From JALZVT01 sp964611345 (lineage in GTDB: Bacteria; Pseudomonadota; Gammaproteobacteria; Pseudomonadales; Azotimanducaceae), in assembly GCA_964611345.1 (NCBI GenBank), contig CAZSYU010000098.1, forward strand, positions 1 to 14,882: 14,882 nucleotides of DNA, read 5' to 3'. The translations under genes were made by a program, and so were the position numbers. Under the pieces are notes generated by a model. That model had not been told where the DNA came from, made no database searches, and was given only the letters and a program-made list of their open reading frames with translations. Positions 1 to 6,688 of the stretch are shown here, piece by piece; positions within the stretch are counted from its first letter, which is position 1; each line of letters starts with the position of its first letter.

Positions 1-1
1 T

Positions 2-538
2 GAACTGCCCAATGTGTTGCGTGTGGCGCTTGGCGAGGTGAACACCGCAAGCGCCGCAACCTCAACTTCAAAGCATTACAAAATCGAAGCCAACATCGAC
101 GACATGAGCCCCGAAGCCTTCGAACCACTGTTGCAGAGTTTGTTTGCCGCAGGCGCAGGAGACGCCTGGTGCACACCCGTAGTGATGAAGAAATCGCGCT
201 CTGCAACCTGCCTGAGCGTAATAGCGGATAGTGAGCGCGTAGACGCACTGGCCGACCTTGTGCTCAACCGTTCAACCACTATCGGGTTGCGCATTACTCC
301 TTTCGAAAAACGCATTCTCGAGCGTAATGAACTGGTCGTTGATACCAGCTACGGCCCCATCAGGGTTAAGCAGGTCACCTTGCCCAATGGCAGCACCCGC
401 TGGAAATCAGAACACGACGACATTGCCCAACACGCGGCGGCCGAGAATCAGGACTACCTGAGTGTGAAAAAATCCATCGATTTCCAAATCGAACAAGTTA
501 TGCGCGCGCAACACCTCACGCCACCGGAGCCAAACTAA
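2..538 (+). CDS. larC: LarC, nickel-pincer cofactor biosynthesis protein (C-terminal part; 5' end outside the window)
   Basis: This is the C-terminal part of a LarC (former DUF111) protein. The frame is open from the first bases of the window, so the gene begins upstream; a GTG at 14 lies inside the conserved run PNVLRVALGE and is not the real start. LarC is the CTP-dependent nickel insertase that finishes the nickel-pincer nucleotide cofactor of lactate racemase and related LarA enzymes. Visible family marks are PNVLRVALGE, then IEANIDDMSPE (about 26 residues further on), AWCTPVVMKKSR and the RILERNEL region. About 178 residues are present, compared with roughly 400 or more for the whole protein. 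The stop TAA (536-538) lies 8 bp before the next gene, suggesting cotranscription. No frameshift is seen in the part present, although some LarC genes are split by programmed frameshifting. The family call is confident; the cognate racemase is not in view. Confidence 0.9.
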   Translation, partial: ELPNVLRVALGEVNTASAATSTSKHYKIEANIDDMSPEAFEPLLQSLFAAGAGDAWCTPVVMKKSRSATCLSVIADSERVDALADLVLNRSTTIGLRITPFEKRILERNELVVDTSYGPIRVKQVTLPNGSTRWKSEHDDIAQHAAAENQDYLSVKKSIDFQIEQVMRAQHLTPPEPN

Positions 539-546
539 TCAGGCGC

Positions 547-1152
547 TTGCACCTGTTGCTGGCGGGGCTGCTTGTCACCACCAGTGTCGCTGTTGCAAGC
601 ATCGCTCACTACGCAACCCCCGGAGGTAACGCCGATACCGCCTTTTTAAGCAACCCGCGCGCATTACCCGAGGTACAGCTGGTTAACTCCCGGAGTGGCG
701 GCGAGTTTGGTAAGGCGCAACTTCTTGGCCGCTGGACACTGCTTTACAGCGGTTACCTGAATTGCCCCGATCTATGCCCCACTACCATGAGCCTGTTTGC
801 CCGCTTACAGCGCGAGCTCGCACCGAATTTTGCCGCCCGCGGCATGCCACCGCCACAGTTCGCCTTGCTTGGCATCGATCCGTTTCGCGATACGGCTGCA
901 GACCTCGCGATCTACACCCATGGATTCGACAGCGCGATCATTCCGCTCACTGGCTCGCTGCAGGCGTTAACTCGCACCACCAGGGCGCTTGGCTTTATCC
1001 CACCACCCAGACAAGCCCAAGTAAAAGTTGCCCATTCCTCGGCCATCGCGCTCATCGGACCTACCGCCAAACTCTGTGCCTTGTTTCGGTACCCGCACGC
1101 CGCATCCAACATCGCAACCGCATTACAGGAGCTACGAAATGAAGATTGCTAA
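547..1152 (+). CDS. SCO1/SenC/PrrC family copper chaperone or thiol-disulfide protein
   Basis: This 201-residue protein of the SCO1/SenC family (thioredoxin fold) in known cases delivers copper to the CuA site of cytochrome c oxidase or reduces its cysteines, working in the periplasm from a membrane anchor. The N-terminus is a hydrophobic signal/anchor (about residues 2-22). The copper-binding CxxxC is in LNCPDLCPTT (Cys73, Cys77) and the third ligand His is in KVAHSSA (His163). The GIDPFRDT stretch matches the usual VDPxRDT motif. The only usable start in this frame is TTG at 547. A GGAG at 526-529 is too far from it (17 nt) but lies 8 nt from an ATC codon at 538, so the true initiation codon is uncertain. 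The gene follows larC by 8 bp and overlaps the next gene by 14 bp. No cytochrome oxidase gene is in view. Family call is confident; start is not. Confidence 0.88.
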   Translation: MHLLLAGLLVTTSVAVASIAHYATPGGNADTAFLSNPRALPEVQLVNSRSGGEFGKAQLLGRWTLLYSGYLNCPDLCPTTMSLFARLQRELAPNFAARGMPPPQFALLGIDPFRDTAADLAIYTHGFDSAIIPLTGSLQALTRTTRALGFIPPPRQAQVKVAHSSAIALIGPTAKLCALFRYPHAASNIATALQELRNEDC

Positions 1153-1546
1153 CACCGTTGCAACATTGCTTGCCCTGCTGTTCGTTGGTAATGGGGTGTA
1201 CATGCTGGTTAATCCGGAAGCCTGGTACTGGGCTGTGCCCGGTGTGCCAGACACCGGCGCCTTTAATCCGCATTTTGTCCGCGATATTGGCTTTATTTAT
1301 TTGCTTAGTGGACTCGCGGTGGCCGCTGGACTGGTGTGGTCGTCGCAGCGCCTGGGATTGTGGTGTACCGCTGCGGCCTGGCACAGCGCGCACGCGTTGT
1401 TCCATGTCTGGGAGGTCGTGGTGGGAATCTGTACACCCGATGCTCTTGTGCGCGACTTTGCCGGTATCACACTGCCGGCAATCATCGCCTGCGTACTGGT
1501 GTGGTGGGCCAAGCGCTACGCACCTTCCGCTCTCGCCCAAGGTTAA
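1139..1546 (+). CDS. Small integral membrane protein of unknown function, four predicted helices
   Basis: This 135-residue hydrophobic protein has about four membrane segments (roughly residues 6-24, 48-66, 72-95 and 106-123). Between helices 1 and 2 is a polar, strongly patterned stretch: NPEAWYWAVPGVPDTGAFNP followed by HFVRDIGFIYL. Helix 3 carries WHSAHALFHVWE with three histidines. From memory, similar NPxxWYxxxPGV...HFVRDIG proteins occur as hypotheticals in many Proteobacteria, but I know no assigned function. The start is ATG at 1139, preceded by AGGAG about 8 nt upstream. A longer reading from 1028 would lie inside the SCO gene and lacks the clean N-terminal helix, so I reject it. It overlaps the SCO gene by 14 bp, suggesting translational coupling and perhaps a membrane role linked to metal or respiration, which is inference from position alone. 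It converges with the esterase gene 22 bp downstream; no intrinsic terminator is visible between them. Confidence 0.82.
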   Translation: MKIANTVATLLALLFVGNGVYMLVNPEAWYWAVPGVPDTGAFNPHFVRDIGFIYLLSGLAVAAGLVWSSQRLGLWCTAAAWHSAHALFHVWEVVVGICTPDALVRDFAGITLPAIIACVLVWWAKRYAPSALAQG

Positions 1547-1568
1547 GGACTACAAGTGTTACGAACTC

Positions 1569-3257
1569 TCACTCATCTGCCGCGGCCTGTACCCGATCGA
1601 ACACATCGAGCTTAGCCTTACGCACACCAGGCTGAGCGCTGGAAACCGCGTCGAAAACCATGGCATTGACTGAATCAATAGCCGGCCAGCGCGGCAACCC
1701 CGTCCCATTGGGATCGCCAGTTTTCGCAAAGTTGGTCCAATAGCCGGTAATTTGCCGCGTTAACTCCCGGTCCCGGTCATTCCAATCCATACCTACCAGC
1801 CCAACCGTGCCAAACACATAAGCTAAATCGCCGGAGTGATACGCGCCAGCACTACGCGGCCCCTCGGGTAACTGCAAATCCGTTGCGTGAGGTAGATACA
1901 GCTGAAACGCAGGCGGCACATGAGAGAAGAAATACAGATAACTGGGCTGACCGGTGGCCGCGTTTCGCCGCGCCCAGTTACGCATGCCCCAGGCCATGAA
2001 TTGGTCGATCAAGATCTCCCGCTGCGCAAAACCCGCCGATTGCTCGAGTTCGTCGGCGTAGAGCTTGCGTAACTCATCAGCCTGTGCACCAAACCGTTTG
2101 CGCAACCACTTGTCGAGGGAGCTCGGCGTGAGCGCGTCGTTAATTGGAAACAACAAATGACCTTCGTTAGCCATTGACCCAACAAGCAATGGCACCTGAT
2201 TGTGTTCGCCTTCCGCGAAAACCTCCAATGGTGGTTTGGGCACCATAAAGCCATCGATGGTGACCCGCGATCGGTTGTGCCAACCCGAGCTCCGCGCCGC
2301 TTCCAGCAAGGTTTTCGGTTCAAGTGCGCGCAGGTCAGCCGCAGTCACCGCAGCATCTGCTGCTAACCCTGCAGCCCGCACCAGAGCAGCACCGCGCTCA
2401 TAACCATTCAGATCAGGGTCGCCAGTGCGCTCACCCATGCAAGCAGCAGATTGCCCGATGGCCTTGTGAAAGAGTCCCCTCGCCTGTGGCGATGCCATCA
2501 GGTAGCAAACACTGGACGACCCTGCAGACTGGCCAAACAAGGTCACGTTAGCGGGATCACCACCAAACGCCTTGATATTGCGTTGCACCCATTTGAGCGC
2601 CGCGACTTTGTCCATCAGGCCGTAGTTGCCGGCAGCGCCTTCTGATTCAAGCGCTTCGTGTGCTAAAAAACCCAACGGACCCAGGCGATAGTTAATCGAC
2701 ACCAACACCACACCCTGGCGCGCAAGCTCGGTGCCATCGAATATTTTGGAGTGACCGTAGCCGACCGTGTGTGACCCGCCATGAAACCAAACCATTACCT
2801 GGCGCTGTTCGCTTTGCTCCTGCGCGCCCGTCCAGACGTTCAGGTACAGACAGTCTTCACTGCGCTGGAAGTCACCTCGACTCCAGACAAACGACGAGTA
2901 ACTGAAGTCTTGCCAACAGGCGGTGCCGAAGTCGAGACCGGAGCGAACCCCTGACCAGCGTGCCGCCGGCGCCGGTGCACGAAAGCGGAGATCACCAACC
3001 GGGGGTGCTGCGTACGGAATGCCACGAAACACCCGCACACCGGCAGCGGCATCGGCGTGCGCGCCCTGCAGGGTACCTGTCTCGATGCTCACGGCAGTGG
3101 TTACGGCGGCGTTTGCGTCAATCAGATCATTCCCCGCTGCGCCCAAGGTATCTGGACCGAGGGTGTCATCAATGCTGCACGCCGCAAGTAGCATGCACAG
3201 CACCCATGCCCCGGCACAGCGCAGTGTGCTAAATGCACCACGTTCAATCGCGCTCAA
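1569..3257 (-). CDS. Type-B carboxylesterase (alpha/beta hydrolase), predicted lipoprotein
   Basis: This 562-residue protein of the carboxylesterase/cholinesterase (type B, PnbA-like) family hydrolyses carboxylic esters. The N-terminus has a lipoprotein signal ending in LLAAC with the lipidated Cys at 27, so the enzyme should sit in the periplasm or outer membrane. Family marks in order are the oxyanion-hole HGGS (159-162), EDCLYLNVW (about 134-142), the nucleophile in FGQSAG (Ser244), the acid in MANEGHL (Glu365) and the catalytic His in AYHSGDL (His474). The triad is complete and the length is normal. The start is TTG at 3257, overlapping the dioxygenase stop as TTGA. A GAGGTG sits 5 nt upstream, which supports this start and translational coupling. 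It is the last gene of a four-gene operon otherwise made of apparently cytoplasmic CoA and oxidation enzymes, so it may release the acid they process (inference). The substrate cannot be read from the sequence. Confidence 0.93.
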   Translation of the reverse strand: MSAIERGAFSTLRCAGAWVLCMLLAACSIDDTLGPDTLGAAGNDLIDANAAVTTAVSIETGTLQGAHADAAAGVRVFRGIPYAAPPVGDLRFRAPAPAARWSGVRSGLDFGTACWQDFSYSSFVWSRGDFQRSEDCLYLNVWTGAQEQSEQRQVMVWFHGGSHTVGYGHSKIFDGTELARQGVVLVSINYRLGPLGFLAHEALESEGAAGNYGLMDKVAALKWVQRNIKAFGGDPANVTLFGQSAGSSSVCYLMASPQARGLFHKAIGQSAACMGERTGDPDLNGYERGAALVRAAGLAADAAVTAADLRALEPKTLLEAARSSGWHNRSRVTIDGFMVPKPPLEVFAEGEHNQVPLLVGSMANEGHLLFPINDALTPSSLDKWLRKRFGAQADELRKLYADELEQSAGFAQREILIDQFMAWGMRNWARRNAATGQPSYLYFFSHVPPAFQLYLPHATDLQLPEGPRSAGAYHSGDLAYVFGTVGLVGMDWNDRDRELTRQITGYWTNFAKTGDPNGTGLPRWPAIDSVNAMVFDAVSSAQPGVRKAKLDVFDRVQAAADE

Positions 3258-4105
3258 ACCGGCACCTCGCCGCGCAGGGTTACCCGATGTACTTCACGGC
3301 GCTCTCCCGCGTAGTCATTGATTGCGTTGTGAAACACACAGCGGTTGTCCCAGATCGCCAGTGTGCCAGGCTGCCAGTGCAACCGGGTCGTGAACTCCGG
3401 CTTGGTGGCGTGCTCATAAAGATAGTTGAGCAGCGGCAAACTCTCGGCACGACTCATGTTCTCGAAGCGCTCACAGTGCACAGGCGTTGCGTAAATCGAT
3501 TGGCGACCCGTTTCTGGATGCGTACGAATGACCGGGTGCAGCACCCGTTGCTCCGCAACCTCTGGCGCAGATTTGGTATCCAGCTTGGCATGCTTCACGC
3601 TGTAAGCACCCTGTTTGCCGTGCACCATGGAGGGTGTGAACACACCGACAAGATCAGCAAGCATGGCCTGTAAACCATCTGACAACGCGGCGTAGGCTTT
3701 GGCCGTGTTGGCGAACAGCGTGTCACCACCTCGCCGGGGAACCTCCAGCGCATACAGGCAGGTCGCTTTGGGCGGTTTTTCCATATACGAGGTATCCGTG
3801 TGCCAGGCGCCGCCGAAATTTAATTTTTGGCTCGGCTCCTTGATGATGGGCACCACATTGGGATGTTCGCTGGTCGCCTCCAGAAACGGGTATTCATCCA
3901 GCTCGCCCAACAGGGCACAAAATTGCGCCTGTTCGGGTGGCGACAACGACAACCCACGAAACACCACCAGCTGGTGTTCAAACCAGGCGCTGTTGATTTC
4001 AGCGACGATCGCCGGATCAGCACTGGCAACCGAGAAAGAGTCAGGCAGCGTAATTTCTACGCCGAGAGCGCCCGGCATTGGTTGCAGTTTTATTGCGTTA
4101 GACAT
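3254..4105 (-). CDS. TauD/TfdA-family Fe(II)/2-oxoglutarate-dependent dioxygenase
   Basis: This 283-residue cytoplasmic enzyme of the TauD/TfdA group couples oxidative decarboxylation of 2-oxoglutarate to hydroxylation of a small, often acidic, substrate. The iron triad is visible: His102 and Asp104 in AWHTDTSYMEKPP and the distal His259 in IWDNRCVFHNA. The 2-oxoglutarate-binding arginines are in ERREVHRVTLRG (Arg270, Arg274). LHPVIRTHPETGRQSIY is the usual mid-protein segment. Length matches TauD (about 280). Start ATG at 4105 has GGGGAG 5 nt upstream. It lies 53 bp after the CoA-transferase gene and its TGA overlaps the TTG start of the esterase. Family members act on taurine, phenoxyacetates, alkyl sulfates and others; nothing here fixes the substrate. 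No sulfonate transport or utilization gene is next to it, so a taurine role is not supported, and the CoA-transferase context points to a carboxylic acid or acyl compound (inference). Confidence 0.93.
   Translation of the reverse strand: MSNAIKLQPMPGALGVEITLPDSFSVASADPAIVAEINSAWFEHQLVVFRGLSLSPPEQAQFCALLGELDEYPFLEATSEHPNVVPIIKEPSQKLNFGGAWHTDTSYMEKPPKATCLYALEVPRRGGDTLFANTAKAYAALSDGLQAMLADLVGVFTPSMVHGKQGAYSVKHAKLDTKSAPEVAEQRVLHPVIRTHPETGRQSIYATPVHCERFENMSRAESLPLLNYLYEHATKPEFTTRLHWQPGTLAIWDNRCVFHNAINDYAGERREVHRVTLRGEVPV
3263..3268 (-). promoter_or_regulatory. Ribosome-binding site supporting the esterase TTG start
   Basis: GAGGTG on the minus strand is 5 nt upstream of the TTG at 3257. It lies inside the final codons of the dioxygenase gene. 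Together with the TTGA overlap and the lipoprotein signal that begins in this frame, it supports the rare TTG start over the internal ATG at codon 22, which would cut the signal sequence short. Confidence 0.65.
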
Positions 4106-4158
4106 AGCGACTCCCCATCAACCCAATTGCAAGCATTGAGCATAGCAAAAGACGAGCC

Positions 4159-5397
4159 CTAGCTCAGACGACCATCCGCCTCGCCGGCAGCGACCTCTTC
4201 TGCACTCATCCCCAACCAGTCCGCAAGCACGGCGGCGTTGTCTTCGCCCACCTCACGCACCCGCGAGTACTGCGTGCACGGCGTCTGCGCGAAGTGCAGT
4301 GGCAATCGATCCGCCCAGGTTTGGCCAAAGTTCGACTCTGTATCGGCAATAGGCTCGCAAAATCCTACCCCGGCCAACTGCGGGTCATTCTCGAGCAGAT
4401 CGACCCCGGTTTGGACAACACCCGCAGGCACGCCGGCCGCCTGACAGCGCTGCATGACCGCGCTTGCCTCTTGCTCACAGGTCCATTCACCAAGCCGCGC
4501 GTCCAGTTCCGCGCGATGCGCGTAGCGCCCCGCACTGGTTTCGTAATTGGCATTCAGGCTCCACTCGGGCCGCCCAAGCAGGTCGCGCAGTGCTTCCCAC
4601 TGCCCATCGTTCAGCACAGCAATGGTGACCCAACGTTCGTCCTCTATTGCTGTACTGCCCTTTACTGCTGGCTGGCAGCGATAAGCGCCATGTGGTGCCA
4701 GCTCGTCGTAAGGCAGGTCGTTGCCCACCGGGCCCGCTGCGTGCCCGTTGGCAAACCAGTCGAGCAACGAGGGACCCAGAAAATTTACCCCGGTCTCAAA
4801 TTGTGACAGGTCGATGCGCTGACCTTTGCCCGTACGGGTGCGGGCGGCGAGGGCTGCAAGTATTGCAACCGCCGCATGCAGTCCGGCCTGATGATCGTTG
4901 TAAGAAAACCCAACCCCGATGTCTTCCCGACCGGGTACGCCGGTGATCTGGGTTAAGCCCGCAATCGCGTGAATAGTAGGTGCGTAGGTGACGTAGTTAG
5001 ACCAGGGTCCGCCTTCGCCCATGCCAGACATCTGAATGTACACCACCCCTTTGTTCACGGCGCTGATGGTGTCGTAGCCAATACCCCAGCGATCGAGCAC
5101 CCCCACAGAAAAATTGTCGATCACCACATCGGCCTGTTCGGCCAACGCTTGCGCTATCGGTCGCGCTTCGGGATTGCTCATGTTTAGCGACAGCGCCCGT
5201 TTGCTGCGATTCCACATCAGATAATAAGGATGCGTCGGATCATTGGTTGCCACCGCGCGTTCCTGGGAGTTCACCTTTACAACGTCCGCCCCCATATCAG
5301 CAAGAGTTCGGGTCGCAAAGGGTCCAGCCAATACATGGGTGAAATCCAGCACGCGCAAACCGTCGAGCGGCCGCGGAGATGTAGCTTGCGAACTCAT
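4159..5397 (-). CDS. CaiB/BaiF (family III) CoA-transferase, subunit with the catalytic Asp
   Basis: This 412-residue family III CoA-transferase moves CoA between carboxylic acids through an aspartyl-CoA anhydride intermediate in the cytoplasm. The N-terminal family signature is LDFTHVLAGPFATRTLADMG (about residues 17-36), followed by GADVVKV. The expected catalytic aspartate is Asp168 in FSYNDHQAG, at nearly the same number as Asp169 of formyl-CoA transferase and CaiB. The GKGQRIDLSQFE segment (190-201) after it is also typical. Length is normal. The ATG at 5397 overlaps the TGA of the upstream paralogue by 4 bp and is preceded by a full Shine-Dalgarno match (AAGGAGGTG, spacer 6 nt from the AGGAGG core). 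The immediate pairing with a paralogue lacking the Asp suggests a two-subunit enzyme in which this protein does the chemistry. The acid substrate is unknown; carnitine, formate/oxalate and bile-acid relatives cannot be distinguished by eye. Confidence 0.93.
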   Translation of the reverse strand: MSSQATSPRPLDGLRVLDFTHVLAGPFATRTLADMGADVVKVNSQERAVATNDPTHPYYLMWNRSKRALSLNMSNPEARPIAQALAEQADVVIDNFSVGVLDRWGIGYDTISAVNKGVVYIQMSGMGEGGPWSNYVTYAPTIHAIAGLTQITGVPGREDIGVGFSYNDHQAGLHAAVAILAALAARTRTGKGQRIDLSQFETGVNFLGPSLLDWFANGHAAGPVGNDLPYDELAPHGAYRCQPAVKGSTAIEDERWVTIAVLNDGQWEALRDLLGRPEWSLNANYETSAGRYAHRAELDARLGEWTCEQEASAVMQRCQAAGVPAGVVQTGVDLLENDPQLAGVGFCEPIADTESNFGQTWADRLPLHFAQTPCTQYSRVREVGEDNAAVLADWLGMSAEEVAAGEADGRLS

Positions 5398-6572
5398 GAG
5401 CCACCTCCTTCTGCTGCCCAGCCCACGGCAGCAAGCACCTCACCCGGTGTACCTGTTGTAACTTCGGCAGCCGGCTTGATGCGCCAGGGTGTTGCACTGA
5501 ACTGGTACGGTGCTCCTGGGCCTTTCAGGGTTGTTCCAGCCACGACATAGTCGGTGAACCATGCTCTGGCCTCTAGCTGCGGATTGGTTGCAAGTTTGTC
5601 GACGGGCAATACCCAGCCGTAAGGCGCATGCCGAGCCTGCGCCTCATGAAACAACGCTTGGGCGTCTTTGCTGGCAACCCAGCCGTGTAACACCTCCATC
5701 ATTCGCTGGACCATCAGTGGACGGTTTTCCAGTTCAAGGTATTTGGGATCAATGAGGTCTTCCTGAGCGTCCTCTTCAACCAGCCAAAACATCTGCGCCT
5801 CAAAGTCTGGCGCGGGGGTTACCATGATCGATCCGGTTTTTGCGGTCATTACCTTGTAGGCGTTCGACCAATGCAAGCTGCCTTGGCGCGGCAGATGCGG
5901 CCCTTTCGCACCCGCCAATTTATCTTGATACAGATACCACATGAGCACGTGCTCGAGACAGGATGCAATGCACTCATGAACCGAAACACCCACGCGCTGA
6001 CCAGAACCCCCACCCCGTACATGCAGCAACGCACTCAATGCCGCTATGGCGGCATAGGTGCCAGACACCATAAAGTTGAGTTCACCAAATGACTTCAGTG
6101 GCGGCGTATCAACATCACCCGTTGTTGCAGCCGCACCACCGAGCGCACCCGCCACCAGATCTGGCGCCAAATAATCTTTCCATGGTCCCTCGTCACCAAA
6201 CGAGCTCACATCAACCACAACCAGATCAGGGCGCTCTTCCAACACCTGCGGACACCTTGCTTCGGCCACACAAAACGCACCGGCACAGATCACCACAATG
6301 TCAGCCGCGGCAACCAACTGCGCGAGCAACGCGCTGCCTTCCGACTGGTTTGGGTCTAACGTGACAAAACGCCGATTGGATGCAAAGTACGTATGCCACA
6401 ACGACTGATCTTTTAACCGCGGTCCCCGCTGCCGCAATGGATCGCCCGCCACCGGTTCTGGGCGCACCACATCGGCGCCCAGATCAGCGAGCAGCTTGAC
6501 CCCATAGATGCCGCGTTCATCCGTTAAATCGAGTACTTTGATGCCGCTCAACGCGCCAAGGCTATCGCTCAT
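5394..6572 (-). CDS. CaiB/BaiF-like CoA-transferase paralogue lacking the catalytic Asp
   Basis: This 392-residue family III CoA-transferase fold protein is the first gene of the operon. The N-terminal signature is divergent but clear: IKVLDLTDERGIYGVKLLAD (11-30), then LGADVVRPEP. Aligning SFGELNFMVSG (161-171) with the partner's FSYNDHQAG places Phe167 where the catalytic Asp should be, and no nearby Asp can take its place. The following AAIAALSALL and SGQRVGVSVHE segments keep the family register, so the loss is specific rather than a frame error. In some family III enzymes, such as benzylsuccinate CoA-transferase BbsEF, two homologous subunits form the enzyme and, as I recall, only one carries the Asp. 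This gene fits such a non-catalytic partner. The ATG at 6572 has GGGGAG 5 nt upstream. Its last codons contain the strong ribosome-binding site of the next gene. It lies 43 bp downstream of an intrinsic terminator. Confidence 0.88.
   Translation of the reverse strand: MSDSLGALSGIKVLDLTDERGIYGVKLLADLGADVVRPEPVAGDPLRQRGPRLKDQSLWHTYFASNRRFVTLDPNQSEGSALLAQLVAAADIVVICAGAFCVAEARCPQVLEERPDLVVVDVSSFGDEGPWKDYLAPDLVAGALGGAAATTGDVDTPPLKSFGELNFMVSGTYAAIAALSALLHVRGGGSGQRVGVSVHECIASCLEHVLMWYLYQDKLAGAKGPHLPRQGSLHWSNAYKVMTAKTGSIMVTPAPDFEAQMFWLVEEDAQEDLIDPKYLELENRPLMVQRMMEVLHGWVASKDAQALFHEAQARHAPYGWVLPVDKLATNPQLEARAWFTDYVVAGTTLKGPGAPYQFSATPWRIKPAAEVTTGTPGEVLAAVGWAAEGGGS
5402..5410 (-). promoter_or_regulatory. 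Full-consensus ribosome-binding site for the catalytic CoA-transferase
   Basis: Reading the minus strand, AAGGAGGTG lies just before the ATG at 5397, with 6 nt between AGGAGG and the start. It is encoded inside the last codons of the upstream paralogue, whose TGA overlaps the start as ATGA. This fixes the start and suggests that the two subunits are made in coupled amounts. Confidence 0.85.
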
Positions 6573-6615
6573 GTGTTCTCCCCGAAACTACCGTCCAGCG
6601 TAGCAAATTCGACGC

Positions 6616-6651
6616 AAAAAAAAGGGCAGACGAAATAATTCGCCTGCCCTT
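6616..6651 (-). terminator. Strong rho-independent terminator after the repeat-protein gene
   Basis: On the minus strand a 13-bp stem (arms 6639-6651 and 6622-6634, with one G-T wobble) closes a 4-nt TTAT loop. It is followed by a T-tract of eight including the end of the stem (A-run on the plus strand 6616-6623). It lies 37 bp after the stop of the repeat-protein gene (6689) and 43 bp before the start of the CoA-transferase operon. It should therefore end the upstream transcript and insulate the operon. Confidence 0.92.
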
Positions 6652-6688
6652 GATTGTTGTTACCAGCCCGCGAGCGGGCCGGCCGGTT

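Noticed and set aside
1028..1138. Upstream extension of the small membrane protein
   Set aside because: It would overlap the SCO gene by over 100 bp and add a Pro/Ser-rich stretch. The ATG at 1139 has a good AGGAG and opens directly into a membrane helix.
1547..1568. Bidirectional terminator between the convergent small membrane protein and esterase genes
   Set aside because: The 22-bp gap contains no inverted repeat.
3254..4105. Naming the dioxygenase as taurine dioxygenase (tauD)
   Set aside because: The iron and 2-oxoglutarate residues are shared by the whole family, and no taurine or sulfonate transport or utilization gene is nearby.
6666..6679. GC-rich hairpin just after the repeat-protein stop as a terminator
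   Set aside because: It is not followed by a T-run on the minus strand. The stronger stem and T-tract at 6616-6651 does that job.
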